Part shown: piece after piece, positions 43,182-51,676 of the stretch
How the letters are laid out: every line of letters begins with the position of its first letter
Position numbering within the stretch: position 1 is the first letter of the stretch
From: Mycobacterium sp.
GTDB lineage: Bacteria > Actinomycetota > Actinomycetes > Mycobacteriales > Mycobacteriaceae
Assembly: GCA_016197405.1 (NCBI GenBank)
Contig: JACPVR010000023.1
Span: 248,001-312,000, forward strand
Reading direction: 5' to 3'
Length of the DNA stretch: 64,000 bases
Program-made: the position numbers and the translations under genes
Notes under the pieces: generated by a model
The model's input: only the letters and a program-made list of their open reading frames with translations
What the model was told of the DNA's origin: nothing
The model's database searches: none

Positions 43182-43739
43182 GTGATCGACGAGGCTCTCT
43201 TCGACGCCGAGGAAAAGATGGAGAAGGCCGTCCAGGTGGCGCGTGACGACCTGGCATCCATCCGGACCGGCCGCGCAAATCCCGGCATGTTCTCGCGGAT
43301 CAACATCGAGTACTACGGGTCGATGACGCCGATAACCCAGCTGTCGAGCATCAATGTCCCCGAGGCGCGGATGGTCGTCATCAAGCCCTACGAGGCCTCC
43401 CAGCTGCGCAATATCGAAGACGCCATCCGCAACTCCGATCTGGGCGTCAACCCGAGCAACGACGGCAACATCATCCGCATCTCCATCCCGCAGCTCACCG
43501 AGGAACGCCGGCGCGAGTTGGTCAAGCAGGCCAAGTCCAAGGGTGAGGATGCCAAGGTGTCGATCCGCAACATCCGCCGCAAGGCCATGGAGGAGCTGTC
43601 CCGCATCAAGAAGGAAGGCGAGGCGGGCGAGGACGAGGTCGGGCGCGCCGAGAAGGACCTCGACAAGAGCACCGGGCAGTACACCGCCCAGATCGACGAA
43701 CTGGTCAAGCACAAGGAAGGCGAACTGCTGGAGGTCTAG
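43182..43739 (+). CDS. frr: Ribosome recycling factor
   Basis: This 185-residue protein mimics tRNA with a three-helix bundle: EEKMEKAVQVARDDLASIRT, then GRANPGMF, INVPEARMVVIKPYE and the C-terminal LVKHKEGELLEV. With EF-G it splits post-termination ribosomes. The start is GTG 43182, 47 bases after pyrH. The length matches the family. Confidence 0.96.
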   Translation: MIDEALFDAEEKMEKAVQVARDDLASIRTGRANPGMFSRINIEYYGSMTPITQLSSINVPEARMVVIKPYEASQLRNIEDAIRNSDLGVNPSNDGNIIRISIPQLTEERRRELVKQAKSKGEDAKVSIRNIRRKAMEELSRIKKEGEAGEDEVGRAEKDLDKSTGQYTAQIDELVKHKEGELLEV

Positions 43740-43763
43740 CGACTTCTCCAGTAACGCATTCCC

Positions 43764-44618
43764 GTGTCAGAGACCGACACTGGCGGCCCGGCCCCCAAGA
43801 CCTCCCGCGCCGGGCGCAATCTGCCCGCCGCCATCGCGGTGGGCGCCGCACTGGGTTTCGGGCTCATCGCGATCCTGATCTTCGCCCCGCGGGTCTGGGT
43901 GGGCATCGTCGCGGTCGCCATCGCGGTCGCCACCCACGAGGTGGTGCGACGGCTGCGTGACGGCGGCTTCTCGATCCCGGTCGTGCCGCTGCTGATCGGC
44001 GGTCAGGTCATGATCTGGCTGACCTGGCCCTTCGGCGCCACCGGTGCGCTGGGCGGTTTCGGCGGCACCGTGCTGGTGTGTCTGATCTGGCGGCTGCTGG
44101 GCCAGGGGCTGCGCAGCGCGCCGCAGAACTATCTCCGTGATGTGTCGGTGACGATCTTCCTGGCCGCCTGGATCCCGCTGTTCGGGGCTTTCGGTGTGCT
44201 GCTGATCTACCCCGACGACGGTTGGGCGCGGGTGTTCTGCCTGCTGCTGCCGGTGGTGTTCTCCGATATCGGCGGCTATACGGCCGGGGTGCTGTTCGGC
44301 AAGCACACCATGGTGCCCGCCATCAGCCCCAAGAAGTCCTGGGAAGGTTTCGCCGGTTCGCTGCTGTGCGGCACCGCCGCCGCCGTGCTCGCGGTGACGT
44401 TCCTGCTCGACAAACCGGCCTGGGTCGGGGTGCCGCTCGGTCTGCTGCTCGTCGTCACCGGCACACTCGGCGACCTGGTGGAATCCCAGGTCAAACGCGA
44501 TCTGGGCATCAAGGACATGGGCACACTGCTACCGGGCCACGGCGGCATCATGGACCGCATCGATTCGATCCTGCCCTCGGCGGTCGCCACCTGGATCGTC
44601 CTGTCGCTGCTTGCGTGA
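43764..44618 (+). CDS. cdsA: Phosphatidate cytidylyltransferase
   Basis: This 284-residue membrane enzyme makes CDP-diacylglycerol from CTP and phosphatidate. It has about eight helices. The C-terminal signature SQVKRDLGIKDMGTLLPGHG continues GIMDRIDSI and holds the metal- and CTP-binding Asp residues. Helices include FVVFSDIGGYTAGVLFG-type segments. GTG 43764 lies 24 bases after frr. Confidence 0.95.
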   Translation: MSETDTGGPAPKTSRAGRNLPAAIAVGAALGFGLIAILIFAPRVWVGIVAVAIAVATHEVVRRLRDGGFSIPVVPLLIGGQVMIWLTWPFGATGALGGFGGTVLVCLIWRLLGQGLRSAPQNYLRDVSVTIFLAAWIPLFGAFGVLLIYPDDGWARVFCLLLPVVFSDIGGYTAGVLFGKHTMVPAISPKKSWEGFAGSLLCGTAAAVLAVTFLLDKPAWVGVPLGLLLVVTGTLGDLVESQVKRDLGIKDMGTLLPGHGGIMDRIDSILPSAVATWIVLSLLA

Positions 44619-45476
44619 GGCGGCGGCGTTGAGCCAGCAGGCGGCCGCGCCGAGCACCAGGCCGACGGCGATACCGATATCGGGACGCTCGCCCAGCATC
44701 AGCCAGGACAGCACCCCCGCCACCGCGGGGATCATGCAGAAGAGCATCGCGACCGCGGCCGCACCGTGCAGATTGATGGCGCGCACATAGAGCGACAATC
44801 CGACACCGGCGTTGAGCAGGACCACGCCCGCGACCGCGAAACCGGCCTTGACGTGATCATGCACCGCGAACGGCGTGACGGCGGCGAACACCACTGCGGG
44901 GACCAGTGCGGTGACGTTCTGCACCGCCGCCGACGCGCGGAAGTCGATATCGGCACAGAACCGCTGCTGGTACACACCGCCCGCGGCCAGACCGAGTAGC
45001 GCGGCGATCAGCAGCACCAGCACCGGGTCGAAACCGTGTTCGTGCACCAGCCGGCTGGCACAGGCCGCGAGCACCGCCAGCGTGCCCAGGACCAGGGCCA
45101 GAATTCTGCGCAACCCAAGCCGGTCCCGCAGGAACAGCGCGCCGAGCACCGCGGTGGCGACGGGATTCATCGCGATGATGACGGCGCACAGCACCGCCGG
45201 CGCGCCGCGCTCGACGGCCAGATACAGGCAGCAGAACTGCACGGCCTGCATCAGTAGGCCGGTGACGGCGACGTGGCCGAATTTGCGTCCACGCGGCCAC
45301 TGCACCCGGGCCAGTGCGGCCCAGACGCCCAGCAGTGCACCGGCCAGCGAGAACCGGAAGACCAGGACCGCCATCGGGCTCATCGAGCCCACCGCGAGGT
45401 TGCCGATCGGATAGCCGAGTGCGTAGAAGAACGTCACCGCCGCGGCGGTCTGCGCGGGCATCCGGGCTTGCTGCAT
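44529..45476 (-). CDS. EamA-family (DMT) transporter
   Basis: This 315-residue membrane protein has ten predicted helices and two EamA repeats (first RFSLAGALLGVWAAL and MNPVATAVLGALFLRDRLG, second AAVAMLFCMIPAVAGVLSWL). These are typical of metabolite or amino-acid exporters. It is divergent from the LysR regulator at 45622, which probably controls it. The start is uncertain: ATG 45476 is near the first helix, ATG 45527 is also possible. Its 3' end overlaps cdsA by 90 bases. Confidence 0.8.
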   Translation of the reverse strand: MQQARMPAQTAAAVTFFYALGYPIGNLAVGSMSPMAVLVFRFSLAGALLGVWAALARVQWPRGRKFGHVAVTGLLMQAVQFCCLYLAVERGAPAVLCAVIIAMNPVATAVLGALFLRDRLGLRRILALVLGTLAVLAACASRLVHEHGFDPVLVLLIAALLGLAAGGVYQQRFCADIDFRASAAVQNVTALVPAVVFAAVTPFAVHDHVKAGFAVAGVVLLNAGVGLSLYVRAINLHGAAAVAMLFCMIPAVAGVLSWLMLGERPDIGIAVGLVLGAAACWLNAAASRKQRQDDPGGDRRGQDRIDAVHDAAVAR

Positions 45477-45608
45477 AAGCCCATGCTGCGCACCCCCGAC
45501 GGGACGCGTCCAACGATTATTCGACATCTCACCGATTGCATTTACTGATCGGTCTGACTGCCGCCACCGGCGAAAAGCGGGCAAATTGATCGAAAATGCT
45601 GATCGGAG

Positions 45609-45614
45609 TACCTT
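45609..45614 (+). promoter_or_regulatory. -10 element for a leaderless LysR-type regulator
   Basis: TACCTT with seven bases to GTG 45622. No Shine-Dalgarno is present. It supports this start and places the promoter in the shared divergent region. Confidence 0.4.
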
Positions 45615-45621
45615 TGGTGAC

Positions 45622-46494
45622 GTGAGTCAGGTACTGGATATCGCCCCGCTGCGCAGTGTCGTCGCGGTCGCCGACTGTGGTGGATTTCACCGCGCCGCCG
45701 CGGTGCTGCACCTGACCCAGTCAGCCGTGAGCCAACATGTCCGTCGTATCGAGAGCGTGGTCGGCGCACCGATCGTCGAACGGTCCGGGCGTGGCATGGT
45801 CTTCACCGAACTCGGTCACCGCATGGTGATGCACGCCCGCAAGATCCTTGCGGCGCACGACGCGGCGCTGAGCGATCTGGGCGCGGCAGAAGAGAAGGTG
45901 CTGCTGGTCGGGGCCACCGAGCACGGCGCCGATGTCATGTTGCCCGGTCTGACCGACGCACTCGGCCGACGGCTGCCGGACTGGCGGATCCGTTTCCGGC
46001 TCGACCGCAACGTCGCCCTCGCCGACGCCATCGACCACGGGTCGGTCGATCTGGCGGTGATGCTCGACGGTTCGGGCTGGGATCGTGCGGGTGCATCGGG
46101 AACAGTTGCACTGAAATGGATTTCGGCGCGCGGGTTCGCGGCCCCGGCCACTGGACCGTTGCCTGTGGTGATCTACTCCGAGCCGTGCACATTGCGTGAA
46201 CCGGCCTTTGCCGCGCTGGACAAACTGGGTATCGACTACCGCATCGTCGCCGAGTCATCGGATCTGTCCGGTCTGATCTCGGCGGTGCGTTCCGGCCTGG
46301 GCGTTGCGCTACTGCCCATGATCGGGCGGCTGCCGGACGGCCTGTGTCTGGCCGAAGGGTTACCGGTGGCCAACCGTGCATCGGTGTTCGTGCGTGGCCG
46401 ACCCGGTATCGACGAACACGTCCTCGACACCGTCGACGCCGCCGTGCGCGATGTGCTCAGCGCGGACACCTCGACCCAGAAGGTATCGGCATGA
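45622..46494 (+). CDS. LysR-family transcriptional regulator (ArgP-like)
   Basis: This 290-residue protein has an N-terminal winged helix (VVAVADCGGFHRAAAVLHLT, QSAVSQHVRRIE) and an effector domain that ends with SVFVRGRPGIDEHVLDT. It faces an EamA transporter, the arrangement known for LysR regulators and exporters. It overlaps rlmN by four bases (ATGA), so it is translated with it. The effector is unknown. Confidence 0.85.
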   Translation: MSQVLDIAPLRSVVAVADCGGFHRAAAVLHLTQSAVSQHVRRIESVVGAPIVERSGRGMVFTELGHRMVMHARKILAAHDAALSDLGAAEEKVLLVGATEHGADVMLPGLTDALGRRLPDWRIRFRLDRNVALADAIDHGSVDLAVMLDGSGWDRAGASGTVALKWISARGFAAPATGPLPVVIYSEPCTLREPAFAALDKLGIDYRIVAESSDLSGLISAVRSGLGVALLPMIGRLPDGLCLAEGLPVANRASVFVRGRPGIDEHVLDTVDAAVRDVLSADTSTQKVSA

Positions 46495-47582
46495 AACAGG
46501 AACTGGTCTTCAGCGCGCCCAAGCGCGGACTGCCTCCGCAGCACCTGGCCGATCTCGACGAGGCGGGCCGCATCGCCGCGGTCAGTGACCTCGGGCTGCC
46601 GGCATTTCGCGCCAAACAACTGGCCAACCACTACTACGGCCGGCTCTCTGCCGATCCCATGCAGATGACCGATCTCCCCGCCGCGATGCGCGAGCAGGTT
46701 GCCGGTGCGCTGTTCCCGACGCTGCTGACCGCGGCCCGGCAGATTCAGTGCGACGCCGGCGAGACCCGCAAGACGCTGTGGCGCGCCGGTGACGGCACCA
46801 CATTCGAGTCGGTGTTGATGCGCTACGCCGACCGCAGCACGGTCTGTATCTCCTCGCAGGCGGGCTGCGGCATGGCTTGTCCGTTCTGTGCCACCGGCCA
46901 GGGCGGTCTGACCCGCAACCTGTCGACCGGGGAGATCGTCGAGCAGGTGCGGGCCGCCGCGGCGGCGATGCGCGACGAATTCGACGGTCGGCTTTCCAAC
47001 GTGGTCTTCATGGGCATGGGGGAGCCGCTGGCCAACTACAACCGGGTGCTCGCGGCCGTGCATCGCATCATCGATGCGCCGCCCAACGGTTTCGGTATCT
47101 CGGCGCGTTCGGTGACGGTCTCCACCGTCGGCCTGGCGCCGGCGATCCGCAAGCTCGCCGACGAGCGCCTGGGTGTCACGCTGGCGCTGTCGCTGCACGC
47201 CCCCGATGACGAGCTGCGCGACACCCTGGTGCCGGTCAACAACCGCTGGGCCATCGCGGAGGCTCTCGACGCCGCGCGCTACTACGCCGATGTCACCGGA
47301 AGGCGGGTCTCGGTGGAGTATGCGCTCATCCGCGATGTGAACGACCAGCCGTGGCGCGCCGATCTGCTGGGCAAGAAGCTGCACGCCGTCTTCGGGCCGC
47401 TGGTGCACGTGAACCTGATACCGCTGAACCCGACGCCGGGCAGCGAATGGGACGCCAGTCCCAAACCCGTCGAGCGGGAATTCGTCCGCCGCGTCCGGGC
47501 CAAGGGCGTGTCGTGCACGGTGCGCGACACCCGCGGTCGGGAGATCGCCGCTGCCTGCGGTCAGCTCGCCGCCCAGGGCTAG
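46491..47582 (+). CDS. rlmN: 23S rRNA / tRNA adenine-C2 methyltransferase
   Basis: This 363-residue radical-SAM enzyme carries the CxxxCxxC cluster motif CGMACPFC and GGLTRNLSTGEIVEQV. The methyl-carrying Cys is in the C-terminal region (VSCTVRDTRG). It methylates A2503 of 23S rRNA and A37 of some tRNAs. The start at 46491 overlaps the upstream regulator stop. The position after cdsA is as in M. tuberculosis. Confidence 0.95.
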   Translation: MKQELVFSAPKRGLPPQHLADLDEAGRIAAVSDLGLPAFRAKQLANHYYGRLSADPMQMTDLPAAMREQVAGALFPTLLTAARQIQCDAGETRKTLWRAGDGTTFESVLMRYADRSTVCISSQAGCGMACPFCATGQGGLTRNLSTGEIVEQVRAAAAAMRDEFDGRLSNVVFMGMGEPLANYNRVLAAVHRIIDAPPNGFGISARSVTVSTVGLAPAIRKLADERLGVTLALSLHAPDDELRDTLVPVNNRWAIAEALDAARYYADVTGRRVSVEYALIRDVNDQPWRADLLGKKLHAVFGPLVHVNLIPLNPTPGSEWDASPKPVEREFVRRVRAKGVSCTVRDTRGREIAAACGQLAAQG

Positions 47583-47754
47583 TTACCGGCCGTCGGAAAC
47601 GGACAGCCGGCTCTGTAGCCGCGCACAGCGCGTGCTTACGTTCGCTGACGACTCTGGATCTCAGTCGTCCGATTCGCCGAAACCATTAGGCGACAACATG
47701 TTTGGACGACCGTATCCAGCGCGTCAGCAGGCGCGCGAAAAGGAGTTGGTCACA

Positions 47755-48018
47755 ATGTCGCACACCAGGATTCTCACCGGAGTGACTCTGGCCGGGGGTC
47801 TGGCGGTCGCAGCGCTGGGCGTCGGCGTCGCATCCGCCAATGCCGCGCCATGGGGTCCGCCACCGCCACCGATACCGGGCAACGGCTGGAACAACGGACC
47901 CGGACCCGCCGCATGGGCGCCGCCACCACCGCCACCGGGAGCCGGACCGATTCCGGGTGGCTGGGCCAACGGCTGGCAGCCGCGCGGTGGGTTCTGCGTT
48001 TTCGATCTCTGCATCTAG
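47755..48018 (+). CDS. Small exported Pro-rich protein
   Basis: This 87-residue protein has a signal peptide (GVTLAGGLAVAALGVGVASANA) and a short Pro/Gly/Trp-rich mature part (WGPPPPPIPGNGWNNGPGP ... CVFDLCI) with two C-terminal Cys. AAGGAG precedes ATG 47755 by nine bases. It resembles the exported Pro-rich peptide at 20480, so the two may be members of one small family. The function is unknown. Confidence 0.65.
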   Translation: MSHTRILTGVTLAGGLAVAALGVGVASANAAPWGPPPPPIPGNGWNNGPGPAAWAPPPPPPGAGPIPGGWANGWQPRGGFCVFDLCI

Positions 48019-48043
48019 CCGGCACGGCGGCCGGCTGCGGTGC

Positions 48044-48304
48044 TCAGCGCAGCCAGCCGCGCTTGCGGCCGACCATATCGCGGATCAGGAAGATCGACAC
48101 GAGCACCGCGAAGATGATCAGGAAGATGTCCTCGACCTTGCCGACGTGGTTACCGCGCAGCATGAGCAGCAGAAACCCGATCATGAAGAAGCCGACACCG
48201 TGCCAGGTGCGGTAGTTGATGCGGCTCCAGCCCCATGCCGCCGACGGCACATCGGCCGGGTCGACGTCGACGTCGGTGCTGCGCTCCACCTCGGTGCTGA
48301 CCAC
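48044..48304 (-). CDS. DUF2631 membrane protein
   Basis: This 86-residue protein has two helices (GVGFFMIGFLLLMLRG and IFLIIFAVLVSIFLI) and the conserved GWSRINYRTWHGVG loop of the DUF2631 family. It is found next to these genes in other mycobacteria. The function is unknown. GTG 48304 follows AGGAGC. Confidence 0.85.
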   Translation of the reverse strand: MVSTEVERSTDVDVDPADVPSAAWGWSRINYRTWHGVGFFMIGFLLLMLRGNHVGKVEDIFLIIFAVLVSIFLIRDMVGRKRGWLR

Positions 48305-48358
48305 AGCTGCTCCTCTTTGTCAGGCTGAAAAGACTGCAGTCATTCTGGCATACCGGCC

Positions 48359-49663
48359 TCAGCGGATCTTCTCGTACCGGCGTAGCGCCTCGGCCCGCTC
48401 CTGGCGGTGATCGACGATCGGGTCGGGGTAATCCGAGCTGTCCAGTTCGGGGATCCAGCGGCGCACGTAGCCGCCGTCGGGATCGAACTTCGTGGCCTGG
48501 GCGTCCGGATTGAAGACCCGGAAGTACGGCGCGGCATCGGTACCGGTACCCGCGGCCCACTGCCACCCGTGCTGGTTGCTCGCCACATCGCCGTCGAGCA
48601 GTTGCTCGAGAAACCAGCGTGCGCCCCACTGCCAGGGCAGGTGCAGATCCTTGACCAGAAACGACGCCGTGATCATCCGCACCCGGTTGTGCATGAAGCC
48701 GGTCTCGCGCAGTTGCCGCATACCGGCGTCCACGATGGGGAAACCGGTGCGGCCCTCTTTCCAGGCCGCGAACCCGTCGTCGTCGCTGTCGAGTTCGATA
48801 CCGTCGAAATCGGTGTTGAAGTTCCACCACGCGCTGCGCGGCCACTGCGACAGCACCGCGGCGTAGAAGTCCCGGAAGGCCAGCTCGCGCAGATATGCCT
48901 GCGGACCGGTACCGGACCCGGCCAGATCGACCGCCATGGTGCGTGGATGGATGTTGCCGAAGTGCAGATAGGCCGACATCCGGCTGGTGGTGTCGAGATC
49001 GGGTCGATCCCGGTCGGTGGCGTAGTCATCGAGATGGTCGGCGACGAAACGTTTCCACCGGGCCCGGGCAGCCTGCTCGCCGGCCGGGATGGACAGCTCG
49101 ACACCGGGATCGGGCAGAGCATGGCCGGAGCCCGCTTTCCCGATATCGGTCGGGTCGATCCACCGTGCGGTGCTTGCCGTGCTGTCGGCCGGGCGGCGCC
49201 AGCCGACCTCCTTCCAGCGCCGGTAGTAGGGCGTGAACACCTGATAGGGGCTGCCGTCGGACTTGGTGACCCGGCCGGGCGAGACAAGGTACGGCGACCC
49301 GGTCGCCACCAGTTCGATATCGCCTAGACCTGCGCGCACGGCTTCGTCGCGACGGGACCCGAACGGTGTGTAGTCACCGGATATGTGCACCGACGACGCA
49401 CCGATGGCCTTGGCGAGTGCCGGTATTCGGGTCTCGGGCGTGCCCTCGGTGACCAGCAGCCTGCCGCCCAGGGCGTCGCTCAACTCGCCCAGTGAATCGG
49501 ACAGGAATTGCAGGCGGCGGTGGGCCTTGCTCGCCGTCAGGCGCGGATCGAGGACGAAACAGGCCAGCACGTCGGCGCCGCCGGCGGCGGCAGCGGACAA
49601 CGCGGGCAGATCGTGCACCCGCAGGTCACGGCGAAACCACAGCAGTCGTACCTCACCTGACAT
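48359..49663 (-). CDS. phr: Deoxyribodipyrimidine photolyase
   Basis: This 434-residue protein has an N-terminal Rossmann antenna domain (LLWFRRDLRVHDLPAL) and a C-terminal FAD-binding domain with LAFRDFYAAVL, MRQLRETGFMHNRVRM and WQWAAGTGTDAAPYFR. It repairs UV pyrimidine dimers using blue light. Start 49663 (MSGEVRLLW) is taken over the longer frame because the motif begins right after it. It is absent from M. tuberculosis, so its presence suggests an environmental mycobacterium. Confidence 0.92.
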   Translation of the reverse strand: MSGEVRLLWFRRDLRVHDLPALSAAAAGGADVLACFVLDPRLTASKAHRRLQFLSDSLGELSDALGGRLLVTEGTPETRIPALAKAIGASSVHISGDYTPFGSRRDEAVRAGLGDIELVATGSPYLVSPGRVTKSDGSPYQVFTPYYRRWKEVGWRRPADSTASTARWIDPTDIGKAGSGHALPDPGVELSIPAGEQAARARWKRFVADHLDDYATDRDRPDLDTTSRMSAYLHFGNIHPRTMAVDLAGSGTGPQAYLRELAFRDFYAAVLSQWPRSAWWNFNTDFDGIELDSDDDGFAAWKEGRTGFPIVDAGMRQLRETGFMHNRVRMITASFLVKDLHLPWQWGARWFLEQLLDGDVASNQHGWQWAAGTGTDAAPYFRVFNPDAQATKFDPDGGYVRRWIPELDSSDYPDPIVDHRQERAEALRRYEKIR

Positions 49664-49743
49664 GGATGTGAACTGCCCCGTTTTCGCCGGCCGGAAACTC
49701 GCCGCTGAGTCTATCGAGGCGACAGCTGCCACAATCTAGAGCC

Positions 49744-50646
49744 ATGACCTACCCCCGGGACATGATCGGCTACGGGCCCCACCCGCCGCATCCGCATTGG
49801 CCCGGTGATGCGGCCATCGCAGTGCAGTTCGTCCTCAATTACGAGGAGGGCGGGGAGAACAACGTCTTGCACGGTGACCCGGGGTCGGAGACGTTTCTGT
49901 CGGAAATCATTGGTGCGCAGGCGTTCGCGAACCGCCATATGAGCATGGAATCGCTCTATGAATACGGCTCGCGGGCCGGGTTGTGGCGGCTGCTGCGCGT
50001 TTTCGACCGCCGCGGCCTGCCGCTGACGGTCTTCGGGGTGGCCATGGCGCTGGCCCGTAACCCGGAGGCGGTGGCGGCCTTCACCGCCCGCGGGGACGAG
50101 ATCGCCTGTCATGGGCTGCGCTGGCTGAGTTACCAGCTCGTCGACGCCGACGTCGAGCGCGCGCACCTGGAGCAGGCCGTGGCACTGCTCACCGAGCTCA
50201 CCGGCGCCGCCCCACTGGGTTGGTACACCGGGCGGGACTCCCCGCAGACCCGCGAGCTGGTGGTCGAGCACGGTGGTTTTCTCTACGACTCGGACTCTTA
50301 CGCCGACGATCTGCCGTACTGGACCGAGGTCGCCGGGCGCAGCCATCTGGTGGTTCCCTACACCCTGGACACCAATGACATGAAGTTCGTCTCGGCGAGC
50401 GGATTCCCCTCCGGTGACGAGTTTTTCAGCTATCTGCGAGACGCCTTCGACGTGCTCTACGCCGAGGGGCTTGCCGGCGCACCGAAAATGCTGTCGATCG
50501 GGCTGCACTGCCGTCTGGCGGGCCGGCCGGCCCGCACCGCCGCCCTCGAGCGGTTCTGCGACTACGTGCAGTCCCATGACCGGGTGTGGGTCGCCCGCCG
50601 CGTCGACATCGCCCGGCACTGGGCGCAGCATTTTCCGCCGGGCTGA
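49744..50646 (+). CDS. Polysaccharide deacetylase family protein (PuuE allantoinase-like)
   Basis: This 300-residue NodB-fold enzyme carries VQFVLNYEEGGENN, then GDEIACHGLRWLSY, which holds the metal-binding His, and FLYDSDSYADDLPY followed by SIGLHCRLAGRPAR. This is the PuuE type, which is metal-independent allantoinase in other bacteria. It could equally deacetylate another amide. The gene is separated from the photolyase by 80 bases and diverges from it. Confidence 0.8.
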   Translation: MTYPRDMIGYGPHPPHPHWPGDAAIAVQFVLNYEEGGENNVLHGDPGSETFLSEIIGAQAFANRHMSMESLYEYGSRAGLWRLLRVFDRRGLPLTVFGVAMALARNPEAVAAFTARGDEIACHGLRWLSYQLVDADVERAHLEQAVALLTELTGAAPLGWYTGRDSPQTRELVVEHGGFLYDSDSYADDLPYWTEVAGRSHLVVPYTLDTNDMKFVSASGFPSGDEFFSYLRDAFDVLYAEGLAGAPKMLSIGLHCRLAGRPARTAALERFCDYVQSHDRVWVARRVDIARHWAQHFPPG

Positions 50647-50689
50647 GCCGGGTTGACCCTCCTGCGGGGGGAGACATCACACTGGCGAT

Positions 50690-51505
50690 ATGACGAACCT
50701 GGTGGCGATCGGGGATTTCTCCCGCATGACGCAACTATCGGTCAAGACGTTGCGGCACTACCACGAGGTCGGGCTGGTGCAGCCGCACCACGTCGATCCG
50801 GACACCGGCTATCGGTACTACACACCCGATCAGGTGGCCACCGCCCAGGTGGTGCGCCGGCTGCGCGAACTTGCCATGCCCATCGCCGACGTCCGTGCCG
50901 TCATGAACTCGGAACCGGGTGAGCGCAACTCGCTGATCAGTGCACATCTGGGGCGCCTGGAGGCCGAACTGGCGGCCACCCGCAGCGCCGTGGAATCGCT
51001 GCGGGCGATCCTGGATCGGCCGGCCGATTCCGGCCAGATCTTTCACCGCAGTATCGCGGCCGCACCCGCGGCAGCCATCACCGCGACCGTCGACCGCGAT
51101 GATCTGGTGCCGTGGTGGGAGGGCGCCATCGGTGAGCTGCGCGCCACCGTCGGGCATGGTGGCATCACCGCCGACGGTGTTCCGGGTGCGCTTTTCGGTT
51201 ACGACATCTTCGCCCAGGATCGCGGCACCGCAACGGTTTTCGTCCCCGTGCATGGGGTGGTGCGTGCCATCGGGCGGGTGCAGCCGTTCACCGTGCCGGC
51301 CGCCGAGGTGGCGGTCGTGACGCACCACGGCCCGCATGACGACGCCGATCTGCAGTACAGCGCGCTCGGTGACTATGCGACCCGGCACGAGATCAGCGTC
51401 GAGGGTCCGCTGCGCGAGTACTACCGCTGCTATTCCTGGGACACCGCAGATTCCGCGCAATGGCTGACCGATCTGTGCTGGCCGGTGTTCCGGGCCGACG
51501 CGTGA
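50690..51505 (+). CDS. MerR-family regulator with GyrI-like domain
   Basis: This 271-residue protein has an N-terminal MerR winged helix (GDFSRMTQLSVKTLRHYHEV, RYYTPDQVA), a linking coiled coil, and a C-terminal GyrI-like ligand-binding domain (from about residue 120, ending YRCYSWDTADSAQ). MerR-GyrI proteins such as BmrR/TipA relatives bind small hydrophobic drugs. It lies alone and ends before the hairpin pair at 51525. Confidence 0.88.
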   Translation: MTNLVAIGDFSRMTQLSVKTLRHYHEVGLVQPHHVDPDTGYRYYTPDQVATAQVVRRLRELAMPIADVRAVMNSEPGERNSLISAHLGRLEAELAATRSAVESLRAILDRPADSGQIFHRSIAAAPAAAITATVDRDDLVPWWEGAIGELRATVGHGGITADGVPGALFGYDIFAQDRGTATVFVPVHGVVRAIGRVQPFTVPAAEVAVVTHHGPHDDADLQYSALGDYATRHEISVEGPLREYYRCYSWDTADSAQWLTDLCWPVFRADA

Positions 51506-51524
51506 GCAGCATGGTGCGGAAATG

Positions 51525-51565
51525 AGATGAGACAGCCTGGCCGGGGGGATCAGGCTGCCTCATCT
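51525..51565 (+). repeat. Twin hairpin, copy 1 (terminator-like)
   Basis: AGATGAGACAGCCTG (51525-51539) pairs with CAGGCTGCCTCATCT (51551-51565) at 14 of 15 positions, with one A-C mismatch. The loop is gccggggggat. It is followed by gtctgtggg. It lies between convergent MerR and fasciclin genes. Confidence 0.75.
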
Positions 51566-51572
51566 GTCTGTG

Positions 51573-51593
51573 GGTACGACCGTCACGGCCGTA
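51573..51593. repeat. 21-bp near-perfect palindrome between the twin hairpins
   Basis: GTACGACCGT and ACGGCCGTAC flank a single C with one A-C mismatch. It could be an operator or another stem. Its role is unknown. Confidence 0.45.
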
Positions 51594-51610
51594 CGGTTCA
51601 GCACCGTTGG

Positions 51611-51651
51611 GGACGAGGCGACCCGGCCGGGGGGATCGGGCCGCCTCGTCC
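51611..51651 (+). repeat. Twin hairpin, copy 2 (terminator-like)
   Basis: GGACGAGGCGACCCG (51611-51625) pairs with CGGGCCGCCTCGTCC (51637-51651) at 14 of 15 positions. The loop gccggggggat is identical to copy 1 although the stem sequence differs by compensating changes. The trailing gtctgtggg is shared. Confidence 0.75.
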
Positions 51652-51676
51652 GTCTGTGGGACGCTGCGCCGGGCGA

